Shown here: positions 25,002-32,748 of the stretch, in pieces
Position numbering within the stretch: position 1 is the stretch's first letter
How the letters are laid out: the number at the start of each line of letters is the position of its first letter
Assembly: GCA_031270605.1 (NCBI GenBank)
Contig: JAISXG010000038.1
Span: forward strand, 1-43,032
Reading direction: 5' to 3'
Source: Oscillospiraceae bacterium
Lineage (GTDB): Bacteria > Bacillota > Clostridia > Oscillospirales > Acutalibacteraceae
Length of the DNA stretch: 43,032 bases
Notes under the pieces: generated by a model
Told to the model about the DNA's origin: nothing
Seen by the model: the letters and a program-made list of their open reading frames with translations, nothing else
Database searches by the model: none
Program-made: the position numbers and the translations under genes

Positions 25002-26315
25002 ATGATGAACGATGGAATAAAACCCGTGGTTTCCTTTGTGAAAGATGTGCCCGTGCAGGCGCAGGTGGATGTTTTGGTGGTTGGCGGCGGCCCCGCGGGC
25101 GTCGCCGCGGCGGTCACGGCGGCACGGCAGGGCGCACGGGTGTTTCTTGCCGAGGCCTGCCCGTTTTTCGGCGGATTAGGGACGGCGGCGCTGGTGCCCG
25201 CGTTTATGACGTTTACCGACGGCGAGCATTTCCTTGCGGGCGGCGTTGGTAAAGAGGTGTATGACAAAACCAATGAAAACCGTCCGTCTTATGTTCCTCC
25301 CACCTCCATTCAGGTTGAGCAGCTCAAGCGCGTGTATGACGACATGGTGAGTGACGCGGGCGTTGATTTTCGTTTTGAAACCAAGCTTGTCGGCCTGCTG
25401 CAGGACGGCGGGCGGGTGACCCACGGTATTTTCAGCGGCAAAACAGATTTGTTTGCCGTCGGTGCATCTGTAGTAATTGACGCAACGGGCGACGCGCTTG
25501 TGTGCCATATGGCGGGCGCGCCCTGCGAGAAGGGCGACGAAGAGGGCCGCATGATGGCCGGAACGCTCTGCGCGCTTTGGGCGGGCATTGAGTGGGATCT
25601 GCGCGACGGGCCCGCGAACGCGCGTCTTGAGCAGGCGTTTGAGGACGGCGTGTTTACCTCCCTTGACCGCCACCTGCCCGGCGTGTGGCGCGTGGGCGGC
25701 CATCTCGGCGGCACGAACATCGGCCACGCTTACGGAGTGGACGGAACGAATGAAGCGTCCCTGACTAAGGCACTTGTGTTCAGCCGTAAGCTCTTGCTGG
25801 AATATGAGCGGTATTATAAGGAATATGTGCGGGGCTACGCCCATATGGAGCCTGTTGTGACAGGGGCTATGGGCATTCGCGAAACCCGCCGCATTGCGGG
25901 GGACTATGTGCTGACTATTGAGGACTTTCACGCCCGCGCCGTTTTTGCGGATGAAATCGGCCGTTACTGTTACCCTGTGGACATTCATGCCTCAACCTCA
26001 GGGCAGAAGAGTTATGAAAAATTCCGAGAAGAGCACACGAATTTTCGTTATCAAAAAGGAGAGAGCTACGGCATCCCTTACCGTTCCCTCTTGCCCAAAA
26101 GTCTTGATAATGTGCTTGCCGCGGGCAGAAGCATCAGCACAGACCGCTATATGCAAAGTTCTGTGCGCGTGATGCCGGGCTGCTTTATCACGGGGCAGGC
26201 CGCGGGCGCCGCCGCCGCGCTTTGTAAAGGGAACGGAACCGTGCGGAGTGTGGAGATTTCGGCTCTGCGCGCGGCGTTGATTGCCGCCGGGGCGTATTTG
26301 CCGCCGGTGGAGTGA
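25002..26315 (+). CDS. FAD-dependent oxidoreductase (PF12831-type)
   Basis: 437 residues. The FAD-binding motif VLVVGGGPAGVAAAVTAARQ (about residues 24-43) is followed by an acidic residue after the second strand (VFLAEA), and then CPFFGGLGTAALVP, typical of the 'FAD-dependent oxidoreductase' family found in sugar-degradation loci. The second FAD motif is VIDATGDALVCHMAG (about 162), and the C-terminal one is DNVLAAGRSISTDRYMQSSVRVMPGCFITGQAAG (positions about 26106-26206). It is cytoplasmic, and no signal peptide or membrane part is seen. It probably oxidises a sugar or sugar alcohol. The start is ATG 25002 with GAGGGG 6 nt upstream; 25005 is also ATG. The preceding palindromic element may have cut it off from the symporter's transcript. 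Confidence 0.85.
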   Translation: MMNDGIKPVVSFVKDVPVQAQVDVLVVGGGPAGVAAAVTAARQGARVFLAEACPFFGGLGTAALVPAFMTFTDGEHFLAGGVGKEVYDKTNENRPSYVPPTSIQVEQLKRVYDDMVSDAGVDFRFETKLVGLLQDGGRVTHGIFSGKTDLFAVGASVVIDATGDALVCHMAGAPCEKGDEEGRMMAGTLCALWAGIEWDLRDGPANARLEQAFEDGVFTSLDRHLPGVWRVGGHLGGTNIGHAYGVDGTNEASLTKALVFSRKLLLEYERYYKEYVRGYAHMEPVVTGAMGIRETRRIAGDYVLTIEDFHARAVFADEIGRYCYPVDIHASTSGQKSYEKFREEHTNFRYQKGESYGIPYRSLLPKSLDNVLAAGRSISTDRYMQSSVRVMPGCFITGQAAGAAAALCKGNGTVRSVEISALRAALIAAGAYLPPVE

Positions 26316-26338
26316 TGAAACGGCAATAAAAACAACAA

Positions 26339-26381
26339 GCCCAACCCTTTTCTTTCGGGAAAACCGGTTTGGGCTTTTTTT
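26339..26381 (+). terminator. Terminator after the FAD oxidoreductase
   Basis: GCCCAACCC (26339-26347) pairs with GGTTTGGGC (26366-26374) with one mismatch, followed by a run of seven T. It splits the sugar locus into at least two transcription units. Confidence 0.85.
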
Positions 26382-26450
26382 ATAGCCAAACCGCTTCAAA
26401 ACCAATGCGTCTTTGCGGTCTGTTTTCCGCCTGTCTTTGTTATTCTCCTT

Positions 26451-26530
26451 GCATTACGCCAGTAAGGCTGCGTCGTCTGCCCGGACAGACAAAAAACATC
26501 CTCACAAATCCTGAATCGTTTTTAAAGCGG
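26451..26530 (-). repeat. Third, divergent relative of the TATAGTC repeat
   Basis: Read on the minus strand it gives TTTAAAAACGATTCAGG, then ATTTGTGAGGATGTTTTTT and GACGACGCAGCC. These blocks match the copy at 2442-2521 in the same order (there GATACAGGATTTGCGAGGAT and ATGCAGCG). The TATAGTC end is missing. Confidence 0.45.
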
Positions 26531-26557
26531 TTTACCTAAATTTTATATTTTATCGAT

Positions 26558-26582
26558 AAAAGTTACAAGATTTGTAACTTTT
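26558..26582. promoter_or_regulatory. Perfect 11-3-11 operator palindrome
   Basis: AAAAGTTACAA (26558-26568) and TTGTAACTTTT (26572-26582) around GAT. It lies directly upstream of the -35 box at 26586. Size and symmetry fit a dimeric repressor or activator; the ROK-like protein at 19776 is the nearest candidate. I found no second GTTACAA/TTGTAAC pair in the window. Confidence 0.7.
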
Positions 26583-26585
26583 ATA

Positions 26586-26614
26586 TGGAAATCCCCTGCG
26601 CTCTGTGCTATAAT
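26586..26614 (+). promoter_or_regulatory. Promoter of the GH109-like/kinase/GH4 operon
   Basis: TGGAAA (26586-26591), 17-nt spacer, TATAAT (26609-26614). The start of transcription near 26621 would place leader element B almost at the 5' end of the RNA. Confidence 0.75.
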
Positions 26615-26640
26615 CATCAGTGATTCAAAAAATGGAGGAA

Positions 26641-26771
26641 GTTTGAAAAACTTTGTTTTTCAAACTGGGAGTTTGGGCCTTTTGCATCGCAGATGATGCG
26701 GGAATCCCGCAGACCGCAATGTGCCAATCGGCCAAAATATCCCCGATCCTGCGAAAGGTATGGTCATAAGG
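26641..26771 (+). promoter_or_regulatory. Structured leader element, copy B
   Basis: Same order of parts as at 21704: hairpin 1 GTTTGAAAAAC/GTTTTTCAAAC (26641-26665), outer helix GGGA...TTT.GGCC (26667-26679) with GGCCAAAATATCCC (26730-26743), inner hairpin GCATC/GATGC (26684-26699). CCTTTTGC (26678-26685) can pair with GCGAAAGG (26751-26758), the ribosome site. An extra GCGGG/CCCGC stem (26698-26710) is specific to this copy. It ends at the start codon with the shared ATGGTCATAAGNATG. A short frame from a TTG at 26643 with GGAGG upstream encodes 17 residues before TGA; it may be only coincidental. Confidence 0.6.
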
Positions 26772-28043
26772 ATGGAAACGGTTCATAAAAAACAAGTCAG
26801 AATCGGTTGTGTCGGTTTAAGCGGCAGGGGCTCGGGCATGCTCGGGCTGCTGCTTCAAATAGAGGGCGTGGTTGTCCCCGCAGTGTGCGACAAGGTGCCC
26901 GGGCGCATGGAGCACGGTATTGAAATCGTCAAAAGCGCGCCGGGCTGCAATTATGACGTGCGCGGCTATCTTGACTACAAGGAATTGCTTGAAAAAGAAA
27001 AGCTCGACGCGCTGATGATCTGCACCACATGGATCACGCATTCCCGCATTGCGGCGGACGCCATGCGGGCGGGGCTGAACGTTGCCTTTGAAGTGGGCGG
27101 CGCGGCCTCTGTGGAAGAATGCTGGGAACTTGTGAGAACAAGCGAGCAAACCGGCAAATTTTGCATGCTGCTTGAAAACTGCTGCTATGCAAAAGAGGAA
27201 ATGGCTGTTTATAACATGCACAAACAGGGCCTGTTTGGCGAACTGATTCATCTGCAGGGCGGTTATCAGCACGATTTGCGTGAGGAAATCACGCTCGGCA
27301 GGGAAACGATTCACGGCAGGCTGTTTAATTTTATGAACCGCAACGGCGAGCTTTACCCGACCCACCAGCTCGGCCCGATTGCAAAGCTCCTGAACATCAA
27401 CAGGGGCAACCGTTTTGTTTCACTGACCTCCATGGCCTCAAAGGCGGCGGGGTTGAACGACTGGATCAAGAAGAACAAGGGTAGAGACTATGACCTTTAT
27501 AATTATAGCTTCACCTGCGGCGATGTCGTCACGACCATGCTCAAATGCGCCCACGGCGAAACCGTTGTGCTGATTCACGACTGCTCGCTGCCGCGTCCCT
27601 ATTCAAGAAACGGCCGCGTGCAGGGCACGAACGGCATCTGGATGGAGGACGGCAACCGTATCTTCATTGAAGGGCTTTCAAAGGGAGAGCATGAGTGGGA
27701 TCACGCATGGGAGTCTTTTGACGAATATAAAGAGAAATATGCGCACCCGCTGTGGAGCAAATACACAAAAGAGGGCGTGAAGGCGGGCCACGGCGGTATG
27801 GACTATTTGGTGCTGAGCGCGTTTGTGGAAAGCGCGACGGATAACCTGCACCCGCCGATTGACGTGTATGACACCGCGGTGTGGATGGCGGTCACCTGCC
27901 TGAGCGAGCAGTCTGTCGCCCTTGGCAGTATGCCCGTCGCCTTCCCCGATTTCACAAACGGCATGTGGATCGACCGCGAGCCGTTCAGAAGAGGGGTCTA
28001 TTGTCTGGACGACGTTTGCCATGAATTCTTTGCGGAAGAATAA
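26772..28043 (+). CDS. Gfo/Idh/MocA-fold protein resembling GH109 glycosidases
   Basis: 423 residues from ATG 26772. The N-terminal Rossmann motif is RIGCVGLSGRGSGMLGLLLQ. The middle and C-terminal parts resemble glycoside hydrolase family 109 (NAD-dependent alpha-N-acetylgalactosaminidases): ENCCYAKEEMAVYNMHKQGL, then FGELIHLQGGYQHDLRE, and NGELYPTHQLGPIAKLLNIN followed by RGNRFVSLTSMASKAAGL. The His of YPTHQLGP is the position considered catalytic in that family. A plain sugar oxidoreductase role is the alternative. No signal peptide, so cytosolic. It is first in an operon with the kinase and GH4, behind its own promoter, palindrome and leader element. The in-frame ATG at 26760 is too close to the ribosome site. 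Confidence 0.8.
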   Translation: METVHKKQVRIGCVGLSGRGSGMLGLLLQIEGVVVPAVCDKVPGRMEHGIEIVKSAPGCNYDVRGYLDYKELLEKEKLDALMICTTWITHSRIAADAMRAGLNVAFEVGGAASVEECWELVRTSEQTGKFCMLLENCCYAKEEMAVYNMHKQGLFGELIHLQGGYQHDLREEITLGRETIHGRLFNFMNRNGELYPTHQLGPIAKLLNINRGNRFVSLTSMASKAAGLNDWIKKNKGRDYDLYNYSFTCGDVVTTMLKCAHGETVVLIHDCSLPRPYSRNGRVQGTNGIWMEDGNRIFIEGLSKGEHEWDHAWESFDEYKEKYAHPLWSKYTKEGVKAGHGGMDYLVLSAFVESATDNLHPPIDVYDTAVWMAVTCLSEQSVALGSMPVAFPDFTNGMWIDREPFRRGVYCLDDVCHEFFAEE

Positions 28044-28090
28044 TCCGTGCCGGTTTTGGCTTGAAAACAAAAAAGAGAGGGATGAGCACA

Positions 28091-29029
28091 ATGTGTTATT
28101 ATATCGGAGTCGACGGGGGCGGTACAAAAACCGCATATGCTTTATTTAACGAAAAGAAAGATCTACTTGCAACCGTCTACGGCCCGGGCAGCAACCATGA
28201 AAACCTTGCGGGGGGCTTTGACGAGGCCGCAACGCTGATTATGGACGGTATTTCTACTTTGCTTGATGAGAATAAGCTCTCGCTTGACGATATCACCCAC
28301 ACGCTCATGGGTCTTGCGGGCATCGATCATCCTTTCCAGCACGAGGCCATTTGCGAGGAGCTTGACGACCGCGGGCTGAAAAATTACTCAATTTATAACG
28401 ACGGCTTCATCGTCACCAAAGCCGGCGCGCCGGGCGGCGTGGGCATCGGCTATAACTGCGGCACCGGCACCTGCTGCAATTCGATTGACAGCCGCGGTGA
28501 AATGCTGCAAATCGGCGGTTTCGGCGAGCTTTCGGGCGACATGGGCAACGGGCACTGGATCGCACAAATGGCGTTCCGCACCGTGTTTGACGAAATCTGC
28601 CTGAAAAAACATGAGAGCCTGCTCACAAAACTGTTCTGCAAAGCGTTTGAGATCGAGCCGGAGCGCGACGTGTTTCTTGCCACAATCGCCCAGATTGAAG
28701 GGCCGATGGGGGAGCAGTCCATCCGCACGCTCATCGATAGTTTCTTCGAGGCCGCGGCCGCGAACGACGGGGCGGTGATGGCGGTTATTGACCTTATGGC
28801 CGAGCGCGGCGCCGATTATATTGCGGCGCACACAAAAATCCAGCAGTTTGACGGCGACGTGGTGAACGTGGTGCTTTCGGGCTCCATTCATACAAAACTG
28901 CCCTCCGGCATGTACATAGACCTTCTCAAGAAAAAAGCCGCGGAAAAAAGCGGCAGAAATATAAACTTCATTATTCTCAAGGATGCGCCCGTGACGGGCT
29001 GCATCAACTGGATGCTTGAAGAAAAATAA
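28091..29029 (+). CDS. BadF/BadG-type ATPase, N-acetylglucosamine kinase-like
   Basis: 312 residues. The ASKHA-fold phosphate-1 motif is YIGVDGGGTKTAYAL (residues about 4-18) and the phosphate-2 motif GIGYNCGTGTCCNSID lies near residues 119-134, followed by GGFGELSGDMGNGHWI near 141-156 and a C-terminal VVLSGSIHTK adenosine motif near 257. This matches the BadF/BadG/BcrA/BcrD family, which includes eukaryotic-type GlcNAc kinases. It would phosphorylate a sugar, probably an amino sugar, with ATP in the cytosol. The start is ATG 28091, with GAGAGGG 9 nt upstream; ATG 28082 abuts that site. It follows the GH109-like gene by 47 bp in the same operon. Confidence 0.88.
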   Translation: MCYYIGVDGGGTKTAYALFNEKKDLLATVYGPGSNHENLAGGFDEAATLIMDGISTLLDENKLSLDDITHTLMGLAGIDHPFQHEAICEELDDRGLKNYSIYNDGFIVTKAGAPGGVGIGYNCGTGTCCNSIDSRGEMLQIGGFGELSGDMGNGHWIAQMAFRTVFDEICLKKHESLLTKLFCKAFEIEPERDVFLATIAQIEGPMGEQSIRTLIDSFFEAAAANDGAVMAVIDLMAERGADYIAAHTKIQQFDGDVVNVVLSGSIHTKLPSGMYIDLLKKKAAEKSGRNINFIILKDAPVTGCINWMLEEK

Positions 29030-29041
29030 AAGAAAACCGGA

Positions 29042-29070
29042 AGTGTGCGTCCTTGAAAAGAGCGCACACT
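29042..29070 (+). other. Intercistronic hairpin between kinase and GH4 genes
   Basis: AGTGTGCG (29042-29049) and CGCACACT (29063-29070) form an 8-bp perfect stem with a 13-nt loop and no T-run. Probably an RNA-processing or stability hairpin rather than a terminator. Confidence 0.5.
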
Positions 29071-29111
29071 CCATGCATTTCTATACAGAGCAGGAAAAGG
29101 AGAGATCAACC

Positions 29112-30395
29112 ATGAAAGAAATCAACGTGACCGTAATCGGTTCGGGCAGCACCTATTGCCCCGAACTTGTGGACGGATTTATTAAACAGCAGAGCACTCT
29201 CAAGCTGAAGCGCCTTGTTCTGATGGACATCGACGAGAGAAAGCGCACGATTGTGGGCAATTTGTGCATTCGCCAGCTGAAAAACGCGGGTGTGGACTGC
29301 GAAGTTGCATTGACGGACGACCTTGAAGCTTCGCTTGAGGGGGCTGATTTTGTCGTCACCCAAATCCGCGTGGGCAAGCTGCCCGCAAGGCACCTTGACG
29401 AAACCATTCCGTTGGAGTTTGACCTTATCGGGCAGGAAACAACGGGCATCGGCGGCTTTTTCAAGGCGCTGAGAACCATCCCCGTGATGAAAAACATTGC
29501 CGACGCAATCGAAAAAATCTGCCCGGACGCGTGGCTGATCAATTTCACAAACCCCTCGGGCATCATTGCCGAGTTTGTGCAGAACCACACCAATGTCAAG
29601 AGCATCGGTCTTTGCAACCTGCCCATCAACATGCTTTGCGACGTGCAGTCTGTCGCGGGTGAGGACGCCGACATCACCTATCTCGGCCTCAATCACCTGA
29701 GCTGGATCACCTCAGTGAAAAAAGACGGCGTGGAGTTGATTGACAAGCTGTTTGAAGAGGGCTTTGCGCCTGAGGTTATGAAGAATATTCACGACGACGG
29801 CTTTGCGATGGAATGTCTGCGCGCCGTGAAGGGCTACCCCTGTTCTTATCTGCAGTATTATTATGACCGCGACAAAAAGCTTGCCTATTTGAAAGAGCAG
29901 GACGAAAGCCGCGCACAGGTCTGCATGGAAATTGAAGAAGACCTGCTGAAGCTTTATGCGGATGAAAATCTTGTTGAAAAGCCCGCGCTGCTTGATTTGC
30001 GCGGCGGCCACAAATATTCCCTTGCTGCCGTGTCGCTGATCAACGCCATCGCCAACGACCTCAACGAAGTGCATGTTGTGAACATCAAAAACAACGGCGC
30101 CCTTGACTTTATGCGTGACGACGACATCGTTGAAATTGCCGCGGCCATCGGCAAAGACGGCGCGGTGCCCGTGAAAAAAGAATATAAAGCGAACCGCCAC
30201 ATTATCGGCCTGATGAGAATTGTGAAGGAATATGAAAAATTCACGGTGATCGCGGGCATGGAGGGCGACGACGACGCTGCGATGAACGCGCTGATGCTGC
30301 ACCCGCTGGTGGGCGACTTTGAAAGCGGCTTCAAATGCTACAACAAAATGAAAGAGGCGCATGCCGCGCATCTGCCTCAGTTTAACAAAAAATAA
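29112..30395 (+). CDS. Glycoside hydrolase family 4 (6-phospho-beta-glucosidase/chitobiase-type)
   Basis: 427 residues. The N-terminal NAD-binding motif is VIGSGSTYCPELVDG (about residues 7-21). GH4 hallmarks: ITQ-like FVVTQIRVG near 78, IGQETTGIGGFFKALRTIP near 105-123, NFTNPSG near 143, CN in GLCNLP (Cys about 167) and GLNHLSW (His about 193). The Cys and His are the Mn2+ ligands. The enzyme uses NAD+ for a redox-elimination cleavage of a phosphorylated disaccharide. E. coli ChbF, a diacetylchitobiose-6-phosphate hydrolase, belongs here, and a ChbG-like deacetylase lies later in this locus. The start is ATG 29112 with AAAAGGAG upstream; the open frame back to 29016 overlaps the kinase. No PTS genes are seen, so the upstream kinase may supply the phosphate. 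Confidence 0.92.
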   Translation: MKEINVTVIGSGSTYCPELVDGFIKQQSTLKLKRLVLMDIDERKRTIVGNLCIRQLKNAGVDCEVALTDDLEASLEGADFVVTQIRVGKLPARHLDETIPLEFDLIGQETTGIGGFFKALRTIPVMKNIADAIEKICPDAWLINFTNPSGIIAEFVQNHTNVKSIGLCNLPINMLCDVQSVAGEDADITYLGLNHLSWITSVKKDGVELIDKLFEEGFAPEVMKNIHDDGFAMECLRAVKGYPCSYLQYYYDRDKKLAYLKEQDESRAQVCMEIEEDLLKLYADENLVEKPALLDLRGGHKYSLAAVSLINAIANDLNEVHVVNIKNNGALDFMRDDDIVEIAAAIGKDGAVPVKKEYKANRHIIGLMRIVKEYEKFTVIAGMEGDDDAAMNALMLHPLVGDFESGFKCYNKMKEAHAAHLPQFNKK

Positions 30396-30461
30396 AAAAC
30401 TTATTGTTTATAGAAAGAAAGTGAATCGGACACCGAAAGGGAATATCAGGAGGATTTTGTT

Positions 30462-32570
30462 TTGGCATATGCATTAAAAGTCGGAAAATCACCCCAGCGA
30501 ATGCGGGAGTTTTTGAAAACCGAGCAGGGCTTGCCCTCAAACGGTGTCACCGCTCTTGCCGTGGATGCGGCGGGCAGAGCCTATGTCGGCACCGGCAAGG
30601 GCCTTTGCGTTTATGAAAACGGCACCTTCTCGCCCGTAATCCTTGAGGGCGCCGTATCCATGCTTTTTGCTCATGAGGACGGCGTTTGGGTCGGCACGGG
30701 AACGACGCTTTCTTTGTTCTCGGGCTGTGAATGTGTTTCTTCCCAGGAAATCGGCAGCCTCCCCGTGAGCATGGACACGGACGATACCCAAACCCTCTGG
30801 CTTGCTTCTTCCGACCACCTTTACCGTTATGACGGCAAGGATTTTCGTGCATATTCGCCGCTGCGGCAAAGCCCGGTTGTCGCGATGGCTGCAACCGAAA
30901 GCGGCGGCATTTACACCGCTCTTGAAACGCATATGCAGGGTCTGCGGCTGGACGGCAAGCGCCCCCGCTGGGCCGAAATCACGCCTTTTTCCTCCCGTAT
31001 TCCTTCCTTTAAGGTCACCGCCCTCGCCTCAGACGGCGACGCGCACCTTTGGGTGGGCACAGACGGGGGGCTTTGCCTTTATGACTGCAACAGCGAATGG
31101 CTGACTTATGAAACAATCAAGGTCTTCCCCGCGGCGCCCGTTACAAAAATTCTGCTGGGGGAAAACGGCGCGGTCTATGTCGGCACAACAATCGGGCTTT
31201 ATGTGTTCGACGGCGTGAAAAGAAGCTTTTTAGGCTGCGAGCGCTGGCTTCCGGCGCAGGAGGTCACCGCCCTTGCCGCTTCAAAAGACGGGGGCGAGCT
31301 TTGGGTGGGCACGCAAAACGGCGTGAGCCGCATCACTTATCAGCTCATGAGCCTTGGTGAAAAGGCGGCATTTTATCAGGAAACCCTTGAAAAATATAAC
31401 GTGCGCGAGGGCTATGTGATGCACCGCGACCTGACAGAAAAGGGCCGCGTTGACAGCGGCAGCGTGCAAATCAGCGATAATGACGGCATCTGGACCGCGA
31501 CATACCTTGCCGCGCAGTGCTTTCGTTATGGTGCGACAAAGAGCGAAGAAGCCCTTGCCCTTGCCCGCCGTTCAAAAAATGCGCTCTTAAAACTCATGAC
31601 CGTCACCGGCGTTGCGGGTTGTGTTGCGCGCGCGTACCGCCGCCCGGGCGAGGCCGGGTTTGGCGACGGCGACCCGGAGTGGACCCTTGTTGCAGACGAA
31701 AACGGTCCCCTTGAATGGAAAGGCGAGGCCTCAAGCGACGAGGTTACGGGCCATTTCTTCGGCTTGACAAACTATTATGACATTTGCGCGGACGAAGCGG
31801 AGAAAGAAGAGATCAGCACCGCTCTGTGCACGATGATCGACTGTATCGTTCAAAACGACTATACCCTGTTTGACGCGGACGGCGGTCCCACCACCTGGGG
31901 GCACTGGAAGCCCGAGAAACTCAACGGCTGCGACAAATGGTTTTGGGAAAAGAACACAAACTCCCTTGAAATGCTTGCTTTTTTGAAGGCCTGCTATTTT
32001 ATGTCGGGCAATGAGAAATATGAGCATGAATACAGCAAGCTGGTGCGCAGGCATCATTTTGCGATGAACTGCGTGCAATATAAAATCGAAGATAACAACG
32101 TGACCCATAACGACGACATGCTCACGCTGCTTGTGATGTCTGTTTTGCTGCGCTATGAGCAAAACCCCAAGCTGCGCCGGTTATATCTTTTGGGCCTTTC
32201 ACACCACTGGCAGACCCAGCGCGTGGAGCGCTGCCCCTATTGGAATGTGCTCTACGGCGCGCTGACGGGGGAGCTGTGCGATATTGAGAACGCTGTGAAG
32301 AGCCTTGAAGAAATCCCCCTTGACCTTGTGAACTGGCCTGTGAAAAACAGCCATCGCCCCGACATTGTGTGGGACAGCGGTCAGGAGCTCTTCGGCGGCG
32401 CGCCGCAGCTTGTCGCGCCCCTGCCCTATGACGAAAAAAGTTTGCGCAACTATGACCACAATATTTTCATGCCCGACGGAGACGACGGCATGCAGCTTTT
32501 TGATCCGTCGAACATCTATCTTGTGCCCTATTGGATGGCACGCTATTATAAATTGATCGAAGAAGAATAA
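30462..32570 (+). CDS. Seven-bladed propeller plus alpha/alpha-toroid protein, paralogue 1
   Basis: 702 residues from a TTG with AGGAGG 8 nt upstream. Residues 1-285 carry seven blade-like repeats with endings such as AYVGTGKGLCVYENG, LWVGTDGGLCLYDCN, VYVGTTIGLYVFDG and LWVGTQNGVSRI, like two-component-regulator propellers. Residues about 300-700 look like an all-helical (alpha/alpha) barrel: SDNDGIWTATYLAAQCFRYG, DGDPEWTLV, TTWGHW, DKWFWEKNTNSLEMLAFLK, YKIEDNNVTHNDD and ERCPYWNVLYG. Acidic and aromatic residues conserved in all three paralogues suggest a carbohydrate-active site. No signal peptide or membrane segment, so cytosolic; that is unusual because such propellers are mostly periplasmic sensors. 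No catalytic assignment is possible. Confidence 0.8.
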   Translation: MAYALKVGKSPQRMREFLKTEQGLPSNGVTALAVDAAGRAYVGTGKGLCVYENGTFSPVILEGAVSMLFAHEDGVWVGTGTTLSLFSGCECVSSQEIGSLPVSMDTDDTQTLWLASSDHLYRYDGKDFRAYSPLRQSPVVAMAATESGGIYTALETHMQGLRLDGKRPRWAEITPFSSRIPSFKVTALASDGDAHLWVGTDGGLCLYDCNSEWLTYETIKVFPAAPVTKILLGENGAVYVGTTIGLYVFDGVKRSFLGCERWLPAQEVTALAASKDGGELWVGTQNGVSRITYQLMSLGEKAAFYQETLEKYNVREGYVMHRDLTEKGRVDSGSVQISDNDGIWTATYLAAQCFRYGATKSEEALALARRSKNALLKLMTVTGVAGCVARAYRRPGEAGFGDGDPEWTLVADENGPLEWKGEASSDEVTGHFFGLTNYYDICADEAEKEEISTALCTMIDCIVQNDYTLFDADGGPTTWGHWKPEKLNGCDKWFWEKNTNSLEMLAFLKACYFMSGNEKYEHEYSKLVRRHHFAMNCVQYKIEDNNVTHNDDMLTLLVMSVLLRYEQNPKLRRLYLLGLSHHWQTQRVERCPYWNVLYGALTGELCDIENAVKSLEEIPLDLVNWPVKNSHRPDIVWDSGQELFGGAPQLVAPLPYDEKSLRNYDHNIFMPDGDDGMQLFDPSNIYLVPYWMARYYKLIEEE

Positions 32571-32640
32571 TTTATGCGGACCGCATATTAGGCAAAGATT
32601 TTGATATCAGTGGTTTTATGAAATTTTTTAACAATCTTTT

Positions 32641-32655
32641 TACCGGTGACCGGTA
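32641..32655. promoter_or_regulatory. Palindrome TACCGG-TGA-CCGGTA between paralogues 1 and 2
   Basis: A perfect 6-3-6 inverted repeat in the 178-bp gap, the longest among the three paralogues. A weak promoter-like pair (TTTACC near 32639, CATAAT near 32662) overlaps it. It could allow separate control of paralogues 2 and 3. Confidence 0.4.
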
Positions 32656-32748
32656 TGAATAACATAATTAAAAATATGGGGAAGGGTATGGCGCTTTTTT
32701 GCAAGGGCGTTTTTCCCGTAAGATACAAAACAGAAGGAGGAATTTGCT

